NCBI GenBank assembly: GCA_900316015.1
Contig: ONBG01000008.1
Span: 1 to 64,000 of the forward strand
Reading direction: 5' to 3'
Source of the DNA: an uncultured Prevotella sp.
Lineage (GTDB): Bacteria; Bacteroidota; Bacteroidia; Bacteroidales; Bacteroidaceae
DNA: 64,000 nucleotides
Made by a program: the position numbers and the translations under genes. Each line of letters starts with the position of its first letter. Position 1 is the first letter of the stretch. Positions 43,832 through 52,483 of this stretch are shown here, one piece after another. The notes under the pieces were generated by a model. It had not been told where the DNA came from and ran no database searches. It saw only the letters and a program-made list of their open reading frames with translations.

Positions 43832-44086
43832 GTTCGACAATAGTTTAATATATTAGTAATTATAGATTGGCTTTTGTTTACAAATATAAGAAAATAGTTT
43901 TAGACTGAAACGAAAGTACCTGAAATTTTATAATATTTAAACTTATAGATGGCTTGTGCATTGCCGGAAGAAACCGTTAAAAACGTAGCATGGATCGGAA
44001 CCGTCACCGTACCCGCCTCCTTCGTTGACCTTGCTGTGGAGAGCAGGATAGTACGCACAAAAGGGCATGTTTTCAGCGAAAAAGCA

Positions 44087-44174
44087 AAAGGTAACCTTTC
44101 AGGCTCCCAAAGATAACCTTTCGCGTTGCGATAGATAACCTAATGGAAGCCAGGAGATGACCTTTTGCAACTTT
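44087..44174. repeat. 22-bp tandem repeat array, locus 2
   Basis: Four units with 22-bp period starting at 44087, 44109, 44131 and about 44152: AAAGGTAACCTTTC, AAAGATAACCTTTC, ATAGATAACCTAAT and AGGAGATGACCTTTTG, each with about 8 variable bases. The AGRTAASCT core and 22-bp phase match the array at 11776-11863 read on the minus strand. It lies in the aldA-OAH sulfhydrylase gap; the remainder of that 396-bp gap shows only the aldA promoter box. Confidence 0.7.
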
Positions 44175-44227
44175 GCTCGTCAGGACCTTATTTTAGGGCG
44201 GTCAGGAGCGGTTGAAGCCTGTCTTTT

Positions 44228-45511
44228 TTAAAGCGTGCCTAAAGCCTGTTTGATATCGTCGAGTATATCATCGATGTCCTCAATGCCTACTGACAGGCGG
44301 ATGAGATCCGGGGCAATGCCCGCAGCCTTCAGTTGTTCGTCGGAGAGCTGTCGGTGCGTGTGGCTTGCTGGATGGAGCACGCAACTGCGGGCGTCGGCCA
44401 CATGGGTGACGATGTTAATCATCTTCAGGGAATCCATGAATTGGACGGCAGTGTCGCGGTTGCCCTTCAGTCCGAAAGCGATGACGCCGCAACTGCCATG
44501 AGGCAGATATTTCAAGGCACGTTCATGGAACCTGTCATCATCCAGACCAGGATAGTGGACCCATGCCACGCGCGGGTCATCATGCAAAAACTCTACCACA
44601 GCCTGTGCGTTCTTACAGTGCTGGGCCATGCGCAGGTGGAGCGTCTGAAGGCCTAAGTTGAGAATGAAGGAATTCATCGGAGCGGGAATGCTGCCCAAGT
44701 CGCGCATCAATTGGGCAACGAGCTTGGTGGTATATCCCATCTTGCCGAAAGCCTTCACGTATGTCAGTCCGTGATAGCTTTCATCGGGCGTGCATAGTCC
44801 AGGGTATTTGTCAGCGTTCGCCATCCAGTCGAAGTTGCCGCTGTCGACAACGGCACCGCCCACCTGGGATGCCGTCCCATCCATATATTTGGTGGTCGAA
44901 TGGGTCACGATGTCCGCTCCCCAATTAAATGGACGGCAGTTGATGGGAGTAGCAAATGTGTTGTCAACGATCAAGGGCACACCATTGCGATGGGCGATCT
45001 GCGCGAATTTCTCGATGTCGAGCACAGCGCAGCCAGGATTGGAAATCGTTTCCCCGAACAGTACTTTCGTATTGGGACGGAAAGCAGCTTGGATCTCATC
45101 CTCTGTGGCATCAGGATTTACGAAGGTACAATCGATCCCGAGTTTCTTCATGGTGACGCCGAAAAGGTTGAACGTGCCACCATAGATTTCATTGGAGGCA
45201 ACAATATGGTCGCCCGCCTCACAGATGTTGAATACAGCATAGAAGTTGGCAGCTTGCCCACTCGATGTCAGCACGCAGCCGACACCGCCCTCCAATTCCG
45301 CTATTTTCTTTGCCACGGCATCATTGGTAGGATTCTGCAGCCTGGTATAGAAATAGCCTTCTTTCTTGAGGTCGAAGAGCTGTGCCATCTCATTGGAGTC
45401 ATCGTACTTGAAGGTTGTGCTTTGGATGATAGGCACCTCAATGGGCTCGCCGTTCTTGGGTTTGTAGCCACCCTGCACGCAAAGGGTGGCGGTCTTATAG
45501 TTCTTTTTCAT
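44228..45511 (-). CDS. O-acetylhomoserine aminocarboxypropyltransferase (sulfhydrylase)
   Basis: A 427-residue PLP enzyme of the Cys/Met-metabolism family. TATLCVQGGYKPKNGEPIEV opens it, then YFYTRLQNPTNDAVAKKIAE, the PLP-stacking Tyr region, HIVASNEIYGGTFNLF, and the Schiff-base Lys in THSTTKYMDGTASQVGG. The long form and the DARSCVLHPASHTHRQLSDE C-terminal stretch are those of O-acetyl-L-homoserine sulfhydrylase, which joins sulfide to O-acetylhomoserine to form homocysteine. The ATG at 45511 is used. A TATCTTTG box lies at 45536-45543. No SAM riboswitch fits in the short leader. Confidence 0.92.
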   Translation of the reverse strand: MKKNYKTATLCVQGGYKPKNGEPIEVPIIQSTTFKYDDSNEMAQLFDLKKEGYFYTRLQNPTNDAVAKKIAELEGGVGCVLTSSGQAANFYAVFNICEAGDHIVASNEIYGGTFNLFGVTMKKLGIDCTFVNPDATEDEIQAAFRPNTKVLFGETISNPGCAVLDIEKFAQIAHRNGVPLIVDNTFATPINCRPFNWGADIVTHSTTKYMDGTASQVGGAVVDSGNFDWMANADKYPGLCTPDESYHGLTYVKAFGKMGYTTKLVAQLMRDLGSIPAPMNSFILNLGLQTLHLRMAQHCKNAQAVVEFLHDDPRVAWVHYPGLDDDRFHERALKYLPHGSCGVIAFGLKGNRDTAVQFMDSLKMINIVTHVADARSCVLHPASHTHRQLSDEQLKAAGIAPDLIRLSVGIEDIDDILDDIKQALGTL

Positions 45512-45585
45512 TTGAAGATATAATTGATACAGTTGCAAAGATACACATTATTGCAGATGATCCTCATAAAATCTTGCCTCATTTT

Positions 45586-45616
45586 TTTGTTTTTCCCTGT
45601 CTTTAGCGTATCTTTG
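45586..45616 (+). promoter_or_regulatory. Promoter of the PrsW-family gene
   Basis: TTTG (45586-45589), 19 bp, TATCTTTG (45609-45616); a canonical match 35 bp before the ATG at 45651. Confidence 0.8.
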
Positions 45617-45650
45617 CGGAATAAATGGTTGAAAAAACAGGAAAAAGACA

Positions 45651-46676
45651 ATGATCATTGTGACGAGAAATACCCATGACTATGGCCCTTTTGATGAGGC
45701 TGTCGTGGCAAGATATGTGGAAGAAGGCAAGTTGTTGATGCATGACAAGGCGAGGGATGCAGAGACTGGCGAGGTGGGAATCATCGAGACCTTCTTGATG
45801 AGGAAGGGGCTTCGTCCTCGTGTCCAGAATAAGGGAACCCTGTCGCAGCAATTGTCGGACATCGGGAAAGAGTTTCTCTTCCCGAAGGATGAGTTCTCAC
45901 ATCGCAATTGGTTGGAGGACAAGCGACTGATGGTGTTGGCCGTTGTAGGGCTCTCCCTCTCCGTGATCATGCTCCTGCCGATAGGCGGTTACTTGGTCTT
46001 TTATGCGGTATCCCTGTATTTCGCAACGATTTGGGGAATCTTCTTCTATTACTTTTTCAAGACCCGACAGGTGTATCTCAAGACTACGGTCAGCGTATTC
46101 TTCCTCACACAGCTGGCGGTCTTCTTGATCTTCTCCGGTCTGAACAGCCTGAACTTCTTCTATGTCTTCACGCAAGCACACTTTCCTATCAGTATTATCG
46201 GTTACATTCTTGGTGTGGGGTTGACAGAGGAGTTCGTGAAGATGATCCCGCTCTTGTACTTAGAGAAAACCTCCAAGGAGCCGTTGTTGCCACAAACCGT
46301 GGTCTATTATGGGCTGATGTGTGGCATAGCCTTCGGTGTTTTCGAGGGTGTGCAATATCAGACGCAGGTTAATATCCAGGCAGACTACACCTCTGCGTTT
46401 GTGCTGAATATCGCCCGGTTGACCTCCTTGCCCTTCCTGCATGCCATGTGGGGTGGTATTTGTGGCTATTTCGTAGCCTTTGCCAATTTGTATCCGCGTT
46501 ATCGTAAATCGATGTATGTGCTTGCGTTATCGATCCCTGCTGTCCTGCATGGACTCTATGATTCCTTTGCGAACATCTCTTATCTCGTTTCCTTATTCGT
46601 CGCATTCGGCAGCGTTGTCCTGTTGATGGCATACTTAAAGAAAGGATCCACCTTCCAGCAGCGCCTGCGTCAGTGA
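45651..46676 (+). CDS. PrsW-family intramembrane metalloprotease with N-terminal GYF-like domain
   Basis: A 341-residue membrane protein. Residues 1 to about 55 form a GYF_2-like domain (DYGPFDEAVVARYVEEGKLL). About seven or eight membrane segments follow. The PrsW protease motifs are all there: GLTEEFVKMIPLL (EExxK), FGVFEGVQY (FExxxY-like), PFLHAMWGGICGYF (HxxxG) and ALSIPAVLHGLYDS (HxxxD). PrsW-type proteases cut membrane substrates such as anti-sigma factors; the target here is unknown. Single gene with its own promoter; convergent with the next gene at 20 bp. Confidence 0.85.
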   Translation: MIIVTRNTHDYGPFDEAVVARYVEEGKLLMHDKARDAETGEVGIIETFLMRKGLRPRVQNKGTLSQQLSDIGKEFLFPKDEFSHRNWLEDKRLMVLAVVGLSLSVIMLLPIGGYLVFYAVSLYFATIWGIFFYYFFKTRQVYLKTTVSVFFLTQLAVFLIFSGLNSLNFFYVFTQAHFPISIIGYILGVGLTEEFVKMIPLLYLEKTSKEPLLPQTVVYYGLMCGIAFGVFEGVQYQTQVNIQADYTSAFVLNIARLTSLPFLHAMWGGICGYFVAFANLYPRYRKSMYVLALSIPAVLHGLYDSFANISYLVSLFVAFGSVVLLMAYLKKGSTFQQRLRQ

Positions 46677-46696
46677 GGAATCCGCCTCCTGTGTCG

Positions 46697-47482
46697 CTAT
46701 AGGACGCCACCCTTGGTCTCGTCACAGGTAACCATGACGGGCCTATGGTCGGAAGCCATGCTTTCTGGAATCACCTCAGGGATGAACCTTTCTCTCGCAA
46801 AATGGTCGTCCTTGAGTTGTAGGATGTAGTCAATGGTCTGGTGAGGAGCGTTGGCAGGAAAGGTCGGGTCATTGACATTTGTCAACACCTCGAATTTTTC
46901 CTGAAGCCTTCTGATCAGTTCGGATGAGGGTTCCGCGTTCATGTCCCCTGCGAGGAAAACCTTTTTCTTCCCAAGGAAAGGCATTAAGTATTTTTCTATC
47001 AAGGCCACGGATGCGATCTGGTCTTCTTCCGTGAGAGACAAATGCGTGCAGGCATAGACAAGCCCTTTCATTTCAACAACGAGCAAAGCCCTTCCCTCTT
47101 CCCTGCCGGGTAAAGGGTATCTTGCCACCCTTTGCGGCTTCTCCTTACTGAGGATGCCAATGCCATACTTTCCACCTTGGTAGGGGATGGCAGGGGCAAA
47201 GGTAGCAAATAGCCCTGTACGCTTGGACAGTTGCGCGAGCACGTAAGCAGCACGGCACCGAGTCGTGCAACTGTCTACTTCCTGTACTGCAACGATGTCC
47301 GGTCGATAAGTGATGAACACATTTGCTGTGCGAGTGTAATTGATCGAGTCGTCCATTCCTGCCCCATGCTTGATGTTGTAGGTCATGAGCCTCAGTCGTT
47401 GCTGTGCATGAACGGAAGGTGAGACAAAAGCTCCCACGAAACATAAAAGAATGACCAGAACGTGATTTTTTCCCATGATCAT
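46697..47482 (-). CDS. Exported endonuclease/exonuclease/phosphatase family protein
   Basis: A 261-residue exported hydrolase of the DNase I/sphingomyelinase fold. The signal peptide ends near SVHAQ; then RLMTYNIKHGAGMDD (metal-binding Asn/Lys), DIVAVQEVDSCTTR with the metal-binding Glu, ACTHLSLTEED, FLAGDMNAEPSS with the catalytic Asp/Asn, and ASDHRPVMVT with Asp-His. Members cleave nucleic acids or phosphodiesters of inositol or sphingolipids. It lies 7 bp after the GH89 gene, so it is cotranscribed with a glycosidase. An ATG two codons in (47476) is an alternative start. Confidence 0.87.
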   Translation of the reverse strand: MIMGKNHVLVILLCFVGAFVSPSVHAQQRLRLMTYNIKHGAGMDDSINYTRTANVFITYRPDIVAVQEVDSCTTRCRAAYVLAQLSKRTGLFATFAPAIPYQGGKYGIGILSKEKPQRVARYPLPGREEGRALLVVEMKGLVYACTHLSLTEEDQIASVALIEKYLMPFLGKKKVFLAGDMNAEPSSELIRRLQEKFEVLTNVNDPTFPANAPHQTIDYILQLKDDHFARERFIPEVIPESMASDHRPVMVTCDETKGGVL

Positions 47483-47489
47483 ATCGTGT

Positions 47490-49640
47490 TTAATAAGTCT
47501 GCATCATTTTCCTTGCAAGGATAACGATATCAGTTTGAACAGGCGAGAAATGAGGATTCTTGTCCTTTTCCACCCAGTTCCTTTCCCATGTCTGCCAGTC
47601 AACGGCTTTCCCGGTTACCCGACTATTGAAGTACATCTCCCATCTCTTGAGGTAATACCGGCCGACGAGTCCGTTCCAGATGCGGGCGGAATAGTCATCG
47701 ACAGGCGGTCCCCAGATGGTGACGAGCCTGCGGGCGTTCGTCTCATACTGCTTGCGTTGTGCTGGAGTCTTAGCTGCCTTGCTGGCAAAGTCGACCCAAC
47801 GGTCAAGTCGCAGGGTAGGGTGATGGCTAAGTGCGGCGTCTATGCCCGTGAGTGCCGTCTCAAACTGCTTCTCCAACAAAGCAGCTTGCAAGGTATCCCG
47901 ATGGACAAAGGCACTGTCGATCTGGTAGGTCAGCAGCTCAGCCTTTCCTCCTAAGTACTGTGCCGTGATTTCTGCCAGGTCATTTTGGAAGAAAGAACTG
48001 TGCGGAAGGGAGTCGGCAGCCTCAGCGAAAGCCTTCAATCCCTTGAAATAAGCATCGTTAAACATGATGGAACCCTTCTTCTGACGTCCTGGGCGGAACT
48101 GCCACCGGAAGCGCGGATGATCCGTGAACGACCCATAAACAGATTTCAACATGCCGTCCCAGAATCTTTCTAAGGATGAGGGATAAGCCCCATAGCGGCA
48201 TATCGAATAATCGCGCAGCCATTGCCGAAGATCCAAGTGATGGCTGCTCCATCCCGCATCGGAAAGGAGCTCGTAGATCACTTCGTTGTTCTCGATCCCT
48301 TCTGGTGCAAACCCGAAGGCGACAAGTTCCCCTTTGTGAGCAGATTGGAGTGCGTTTAAATGGCCATTGGCATAGAATTCAAGGACTCCGGTCATGCCCG
48401 TCTTACCTCCCATGTTAGGGATAACGCTATAAACCCATTGCTTCCCGAAGAAGCCCTTGTAGAAATCCCAGTCGAAGGCGGAGTCCCAAATGTATTTGTT
48501 GTAGTCGGCAGCTAAGTCAAGTAGCAGCATCTTGTCGTTGGGGACTTTTGAGATCAGAGCCTCTAAGGTGGGTTGATCCCAAATATTACGTTGGTACCCG
48601 AACATCCATCCCTGCATTACCCATACCGCTTTAGGGTTGGCGGCATGGATCCCCTCATAGACTTTCTTGCCGTAATCGGCAGCCATTTCATAGCGTTCTT
48701 TGTTGCCTTTCTCGGGGAAAGGGATATCCATCTCGTTGAAACTGTCCACCAAATAATACTCTTGAGCGCCAAATTCCTTTTCCCATTCCTCGATGAACGC
48801 TTTCTCTATTTCCTTGAACAGCGGCTCCTGGGGTGAAATCATCCAATTGTTGAAATGCCCCTCTCCCCAGTGAGTGGTGATGATATGCAGGTTGGGATAG
48901 ATCCTTTGGAAAGCCTTCGGGATAAATCCTGCAAACCCCGGGCAGATCGGTTTCATCCCTAATGATTTCATCCTGTTTAATATCTTATGTTCTAAGGCGA
49001 TCTGTGAGGCATGCCAATCCGCATTCAATGGACCGTCGATGCCACTGATATTTCCCATTCTCATCCAAGGAAGGTGAGCAGGCCCGACGAAGTATCCATT
49101 GATTTCATCGTCAGTTAGTCCCATTTTCTTCCATACCCTGGCGATAATTGCCTCGTAAGCGTTCAAAGCCAAGGGCATGTTCATGCCATGCAAGGCCATC
49201 CAGTCGATTTCCTTTTGCCAGCGGTTCCAGTCCCAATACGGCATGCTATAGCCGAAGGTGACAACATTGAAATAATAATGGTTCTTGAAAGGAGATACCG
49301 TTTCTGTCTCCGTTGCTGCGGGCAGGCGTTCTGGCAAACGGATATTGTTCCCGCTCCATGTGTACAAACCTAAATGCTGTTTCTTGATATAGTCGTAAAA
49401 GCCATGGCAAACGGCTACGGGATCAGAACCTTTTAGGAAGAGCTTACCGTCTTTCGCCTCATATCGGAAATAAGTACCCCGGGCACGATCCGGATGGATG
49501 CTCCACTTGACATTGGCGGGCAGATGCCCGACGGTCCTTTCTATAACACCTTCTACGGCCTTTTTCGATGGGGCAAGGGCACTCATATTTTGCAGGCCCA
49601 GGAAAAGAAATCCCCCGATAAGCAGTATATTTTTCATCAT
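47490..49640 (-). CDS. Alpha-N-acetylglucosaminidase, GH89
   Basis: A 716-residue exported glycosidase matching NAGLU over its length. Signal peptide and short N-terminal domain (NVKWSIHPDRARGTYFRYEA), then the barrel with FNVVTFGYSMPYWDWNRWQK, GYFVGPAHLPWMRMGNI, HIITTHWGEGHFNNWMIS and VDSFNEMDIPFPEKGN. A C-terminal helical domain ends it (RIWNGLVGRYYLKRWEMYFN). GH89 releases terminal alpha-linked N-acetylglucosamine from host glycans (heparan in animals; mucin GlcNAc-alpha-1,4-Gal in gut bacteria). Start at adjacent ATG codons 49640 or 49637. It precedes the exported exonuclease-like gene. Confidence 0.92.
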   Translation of the reverse strand: MMKNILLIGGFLFLGLQNMSALAPSKKAVEGVIERTVGHLPANVKWSIHPDRARGTYFRYEAKDGKLFLKGSDPVAVCHGFYDYIKKQHLGLYTWSGNNIRLPERLPAATETETVSPFKNHYYFNVVTFGYSMPYWDWNRWQKEIDWMALHGMNMPLALNAYEAIIARVWKKMGLTDDEINGYFVGPAHLPWMRMGNISGIDGPLNADWHASQIALEHKILNRMKSLGMKPICPGFAGFIPKAFQRIYPNLHIITTHWGEGHFNNWMISPQEPLFKEIEKAFIEEWEKEFGAQEYYLVDSFNEMDIPFPEKGNKERYEMAADYGKKVYEGIHAANPKAVWVMQGWMFGYQRNIWDQPTLEALISKVPNDKMLLLDLAADYNKYIWDSAFDWDFYKGFFGKQWVYSVIPNMGGKTGMTGVLEFYANGHLNALQSAHKGELVAFGFAPEGIENNEVIYELLSDAGWSSHHLDLRQWLRDYSICRYGAYPSSLERFWDGMLKSVYGSFTDHPRFRWQFRPGRQKKGSIMFNDAYFKGLKAFAEAADSLPHSSFFQNDLAEITAQYLGGKAELLTYQIDSAFVHRDTLQAALLEKQFETALTGIDAALSHHPTLRLDRWVDFASKAAKTPAQRKQYETNARRLVTIWGPPVDDYSARIWNGLVGRYYLKRWEMYFNSRVTGKAVDWQTWERNWVEKDKNPHFSPVQTDIVILARKMMQTY

Positions 49641-49702
49641 ATTCCTATTATTATTGAACATAGACTAATCTGTTTTTTAGCAATGAAGGATGCGACAGGT
49701 GC

Positions 49703-49885
49703 CTATCCTTTCTCAGAACTGGAGCGAGGTTCATTCTCCTCCATTCCCCAAAGGGATTCCTTTGAAAAATGCGAGCCGTCTCCTTGCTCTTCTGTTTTCT
49801 TAGGTCCATCACTTCCTGCCATGATTTCAGCGCCATCTATTGGATGCAGTGAGATGGCCGGGCATATGTATTCTCTGTTTCTCAT
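49703..49885 (-). CDS. Putative small protein with MAGS motif
   Basis: A 60-residue open frame upstream of the GH89 gene. It reads EYICPAISLHPIDGAEIMAG followed by SDGPKKTEEQGDGSHFSKES and LWGMEENE. The layout (Y-x-x-P near the start, an acidic residue pair, M-A-G-S, a glycine/lysine-rich variable part, then a Trp and acidic tail) resembles short uncharacterised proteins I associate with Prevotella and other Bacteroidales. A TAAATTTG box at 49946-49953 would place its ATG about 55 nt into the transcript, a better fit to this gene than to GH89. No function known; a secreted or modified peptide is one possibility. Low to moderate confidence. Confidence 0.4.
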   Translation of the reverse strand: MRNREYICPAISLHPIDGAEIMAGSDGPKKTEEQGDGSHFSKESLWGMEENEPRSSSEKG

Positions 49886-49945
49886 TTGTTGTTTCTCATT
49901 GAATGATGTTTTACCTGTTATTGCATTCTCGATTTACTCTGTGTG

Positions 49946-49953
49946 CAAATTTA
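49946..49953 (-). promoter_or_regulatory. -7 box upstream of the small MAGS gene and GH89
   Basis: TAAATTTG on the minus strand, no good TTTG partner. If used, the transcript would carry the small gene first and reach GH89 about 300 nt later. Confidence 0.35.
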
Positions 49954-50134
49954 CAAAAAAGTTTCCTTCCTTCATGTTAATTTTAGATTTTTTAGAAGTT
50001 CCTTCTTTTCGGCGACTCATAGCGAAGGACCGTCCTTTCGCTCATTTCTCACCCTTCCTTGGGGGAGAAAGACTTGTAAGGTTGGCTTGTGAATTAAAAA
50101 TTGACGACATGAAAATGAGTTTTCCCGGTGTCTT

Positions 50135-50166
50135 TTTGGGGGATTGGAATATTTGTTTTATCTTTG
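50135..50166 (+). promoter_or_regulatory. Promoter of the GH125 gene
   Basis: TTTG (50135-50138), 20 bp, TATCTTTG (50159-50166), 35 bp before the ATG at 50202. Canonical. Confidence 0.8.
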
Positions 50167-50201
50167 TCAGGCAAAGGAATCCATAAACTGTTATAGAAAA
50201 T

Positions 50202-51674
50202 ATGAATCATCATTTATTAAAGGGAATTGCCGTTTCCGTAGTGATGGCGGCATCCTGTTTCCCCGCCCAGGCTTCCCGTCCTGTTGTCATGGAGCCCCTT
50301 CAGCATCCTACTGATGCCATTCAGGTGAGCCATCGTCCTGCTCCTGCCGAGCGTCTTTTCGTGTCGGATGCCGTAGAGAAGGAAATCAAGCGTGTGGTAA
50401 AACTGCTAAAGAATACGAAATTGGCAGCGATGTTTGTCAATTGCTTGCCCAACACCTTAGATACGACCGTCCATTTTGGTATAGACGAAGACGGTGAACC
50501 CGATACTTTTGTCTATACAGGAGACATTCATGCTATGTGGAACCGTGACTCTGGTGCTCAGGTATGGCCTTACCTGCAGTTTGCCAAGAAGGATCCCAAA
50601 TTACAGCAGATGCTGAAAGGCGTTGTCAGGCAGCAGTTTAAGAATATTCTCATAGATCCGTATGCCAATGCGTTCAACAAAGAGCCATTGCCCCATGGTG
50701 ATTGGATGAAAGACAATACTGACATGAAGCCCATGCTTCATGAGCGGAAATACGAGATCGATTCACTTTGTTATCCTATTCGCTTGGCTTATGGTTATTG
50801 GTTGGCAACGGGTGATGACAGTATCTTCCGCGAAGGAATGTGGACGGAAGTCGTAAAGGCGATCCTCAAGACATTCCGGGAACAGCAGCGAAAAGACGGT
50901 CATGGTCCTTACCGCTTCTTGCGAGTGACCGACCGTGCCCTGGATACCGTGCCTTGTGATGGTTATGGCAGGCCCGTGAAGGCATGTGGGTTGATAGCCT
51001 CTGTCTTCCGTCCTTCGGATGATGCAACGAACCTGCTGTTCCTCATCCCGTCTAATTTCATGGCAGTCAGTTCCCTTCGGAAGATGGCAGATGTGCTGAC
51101 CAAGGTGAATGGCAATGCCACGCTTGCCGGAGCCTGTACGTCCTTGGCTGAGGAAGTGTCAGCTGCCTTGCAGAAATATGCAGTCTACGACCACCCCAAA
51201 TATGGCAAGATCTATGCCTTTGAAGTAGATGGCTTTGGAAACCATATCCTGATGGATGATGCCAATGTCCCTTCTTTGCTTGCCATGGCATATTTAGGGG
51301 ATGTCGACATCAACGACCCTATCTATCAAAATACCCGCCGTTTCGTCTGGAGTGAGGATAATCCGTATTTCTTCCGGGGAAAGGTAGCGGAAGGCATTGG
51401 TGGCCCCCATATCGGCTATGATATGATCTGGCCCATGTCCATCATGATGAAAGCGTTTACCAGTCAGGATGACAACGAGATCAAATGGTGCCTTACTACG
51501 CTGATGAAGACCGACGCAGGCACAGGGTTCATGCATGAGTCGTTCCATAAGGACGACCCTGCGAAGTTTACCAGGGCATGGTTTGCCTGGCAAAATACTC
51601 TTTTCGGAGAGCTGATCCTGAAACTTGTCCACGAAGGTAAGGTAGACCTTTTGAACAGCCTTCCCAATGTGTGA
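50202..51674 (+). CDS. Exo-alpha-1,6-mannosidase, GH125
   Basis: A 490-residue exported glycosidase. Signal peptide to about residue 24 (AQAS), then an (alpha/alpha)6 barrel with the GH125 (formerly DUF1237) marks: CLPNTLDTTVHFG, FVYTGDIHAMWNRDSGAQV, KYEIDSLCYPIRLAYGYW, RPSDDATNLLFLIPSNFMA, DGFGNHILMDDANVPSLLAM, and TGFMHESFHKDDPAKFTRAW. GH125 enzymes remove non-reducing alpha-1,6-mannose from N-glycans and are metal-independent. Divergent from the GH89 operon. Together with GH89 and GH27 it suggests feeding on host glycoprotein glycans. Confidence 0.92.
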   Translation: MNHHLLKGIAVSVVMAASCFPAQASRPVVMEPLQHPTDAIQVSHRPAPAERLFVSDAVEKEIKRVVKLLKNTKLAAMFVNCLPNTLDTTVHFGIDEDGEPDTFVYTGDIHAMWNRDSGAQVWPYLQFAKKDPKLQQMLKGVVRQQFKNILIDPYANAFNKEPLPHGDWMKDNTDMKPMLHERKYEIDSLCYPIRLAYGYWLATGDDSIFREGMWTEVVKAILKTFREQQRKDGHGPYRFLRVTDRALDTVPCDGYGRPVKACGLIASVFRPSDDATNLLFLIPSNFMAVSSLRKMADVLTKVNGNATLAGACTSLAEEVSAALQKYAVYDHPKYGKIYAFEVDGFGNHILMDDANVPSLLAMAYLGDVDINDPIYQNTRRFVWSEDNPYFFRGKVAEGIGGPHIGYDMIWPMSIMMKAFTSQDDNEIKWCLTTLMKTDAGTGFMHESFHKDDPAKFTRAWFAWQNTLFGELILKLVHEGKVDLLNSLPNV

Positions 51675-51774
51675 AAACAGGAGAGAGACTTGAACAAGGT
51701 TGATTTAGAACAATCAAAAAGAAACAAAATATATTTTTTTGCTTTAAAAAAGACGTTTAGTCGTGGACTTTTCG

Positions 51775-51782
51775 TAACTTTG
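51775..51782 (+). promoter_or_regulatory. -7 box upstream of the IMP cyclohydrolase/mre operon
   Basis: TAACTTTG, 29 bp before the ATG at 51812. A TTTA at 51756-51759 is the nearest -33-like word, but spacing is poor. Confidence 0.45.
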
Positions 51783-51811
51783 CAAACTCAATATTATAAG
51801 TACTTATATTT

Positions 51812-52408
51812 ATGGCTGAAACAAAACAGATTAAGACCGCTTTGATCTCGGTCTTTCATAAGGATGGCCTGGAAGAACTATTGGCCAAACTCAATGCGGA
51901 GGGCGTTCGGTTCCTGTCTACTGGCGGTACGCAGAAATTCATTGAATCATTAGGTTATGAATGCAGGACCGTGGAGAGTGTCACGACCTATCCTTCTATC
52001 TTGGGAGGTCGCGTAAAGACCTTGCATCCTAAGATCTTCGGCGGAATCCTCGCCCGTCGCGAAAATGAAGGCGACTTGGAGCAGATGAAAGCGTATGATA
52101 TCCCTGCCATCGACCTCGTCATCGTAGATCTCTATCCTTTTGAACAGACTGTTGCCAGTGGCGCTTCTGATGCCGATATCATTGAGAAAATTGATATAGG
52201 CGGAATCTCTTTGATCCGTGCGGGAGCCAAGAACTTCAAGGATGTGGTGATTGTCCCGAGCAAGGCTGAGTATGCCTTGTTGCTTGACTTGTTGAATAAG
52301 AAAGGAGCTAAGACCGATATTGAAGACCGAAAGCTGTTTGCTGAGCGTGCTTTTGGTGTCAGCAGTCATTACGATACCGCCATTCACGCTTGGTTCGCAC
52401 ACGAATAA
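51812..52408 (+). CDS. purH: Stand-alone IMP cyclohydrolase domain (PurH N-terminal half)
   Basis: A 198-residue protein equal to the MGS-like IMP cyclohydrolase half of PurH. It shows ALISVFHKDGLEELLAKL, FLSTGGTQKFIESLGY, GGRVKTLHPKIFGGILARR, DLVIVDLYPFEQTV and EKIDIGGISLIRAGAKNFKD. It catalyses FAICAR to IMP, the last purine step. Standard PurH is over 500 residues with an AICAR transformylase C-terminal half. Here the frame ends cleanly at 52408 and no transformylase sequence follows, so that activity must be encoded elsewhere. Position upstream of mreB is usual in Bacteroidales. Confidence 0.9.
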   Translation: MAETKQIKTALISVFHKDGLEELLAKLNAEGVRFLSTGGTQKFIESLGYECRTVESVTTYPSILGGRVKTLHPKIFGGILARRENEGDLEQMKAYDIPAIDLVIVDLYPFEQTVASGASDADIIEKIDIGGISLIRAGAKNFKDVVIVPSKAEYALLLDLLNKKGAKTDIEDRKLFAERAFGVSSHYDTAIHAWFAHE

Positions 52409-52483
52409 TATGCATTACCGTTGATGACCGGGGTGGAATCCGGTCGGTCGACGAGATACAGTAATTTCTATAATTTAGATAAA

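Noticed and set aside
45512..45600. Possible SAM or similar riboswitch before the O-acetylhomoserine sulfhydrylase
   Set aside because: The -7 box is only 25 bp before the start codon, so no room exists for a riboswitch.
49494..50186. 230-codon open frame on the plus strand across the GH89 start and the intergenic gap
   Set aside because: Its first 50 codons lie antisense to GH89 and the remainder has no domain, signal or ribosome-binding site; promoters of both flanking transcripts lie inside it.
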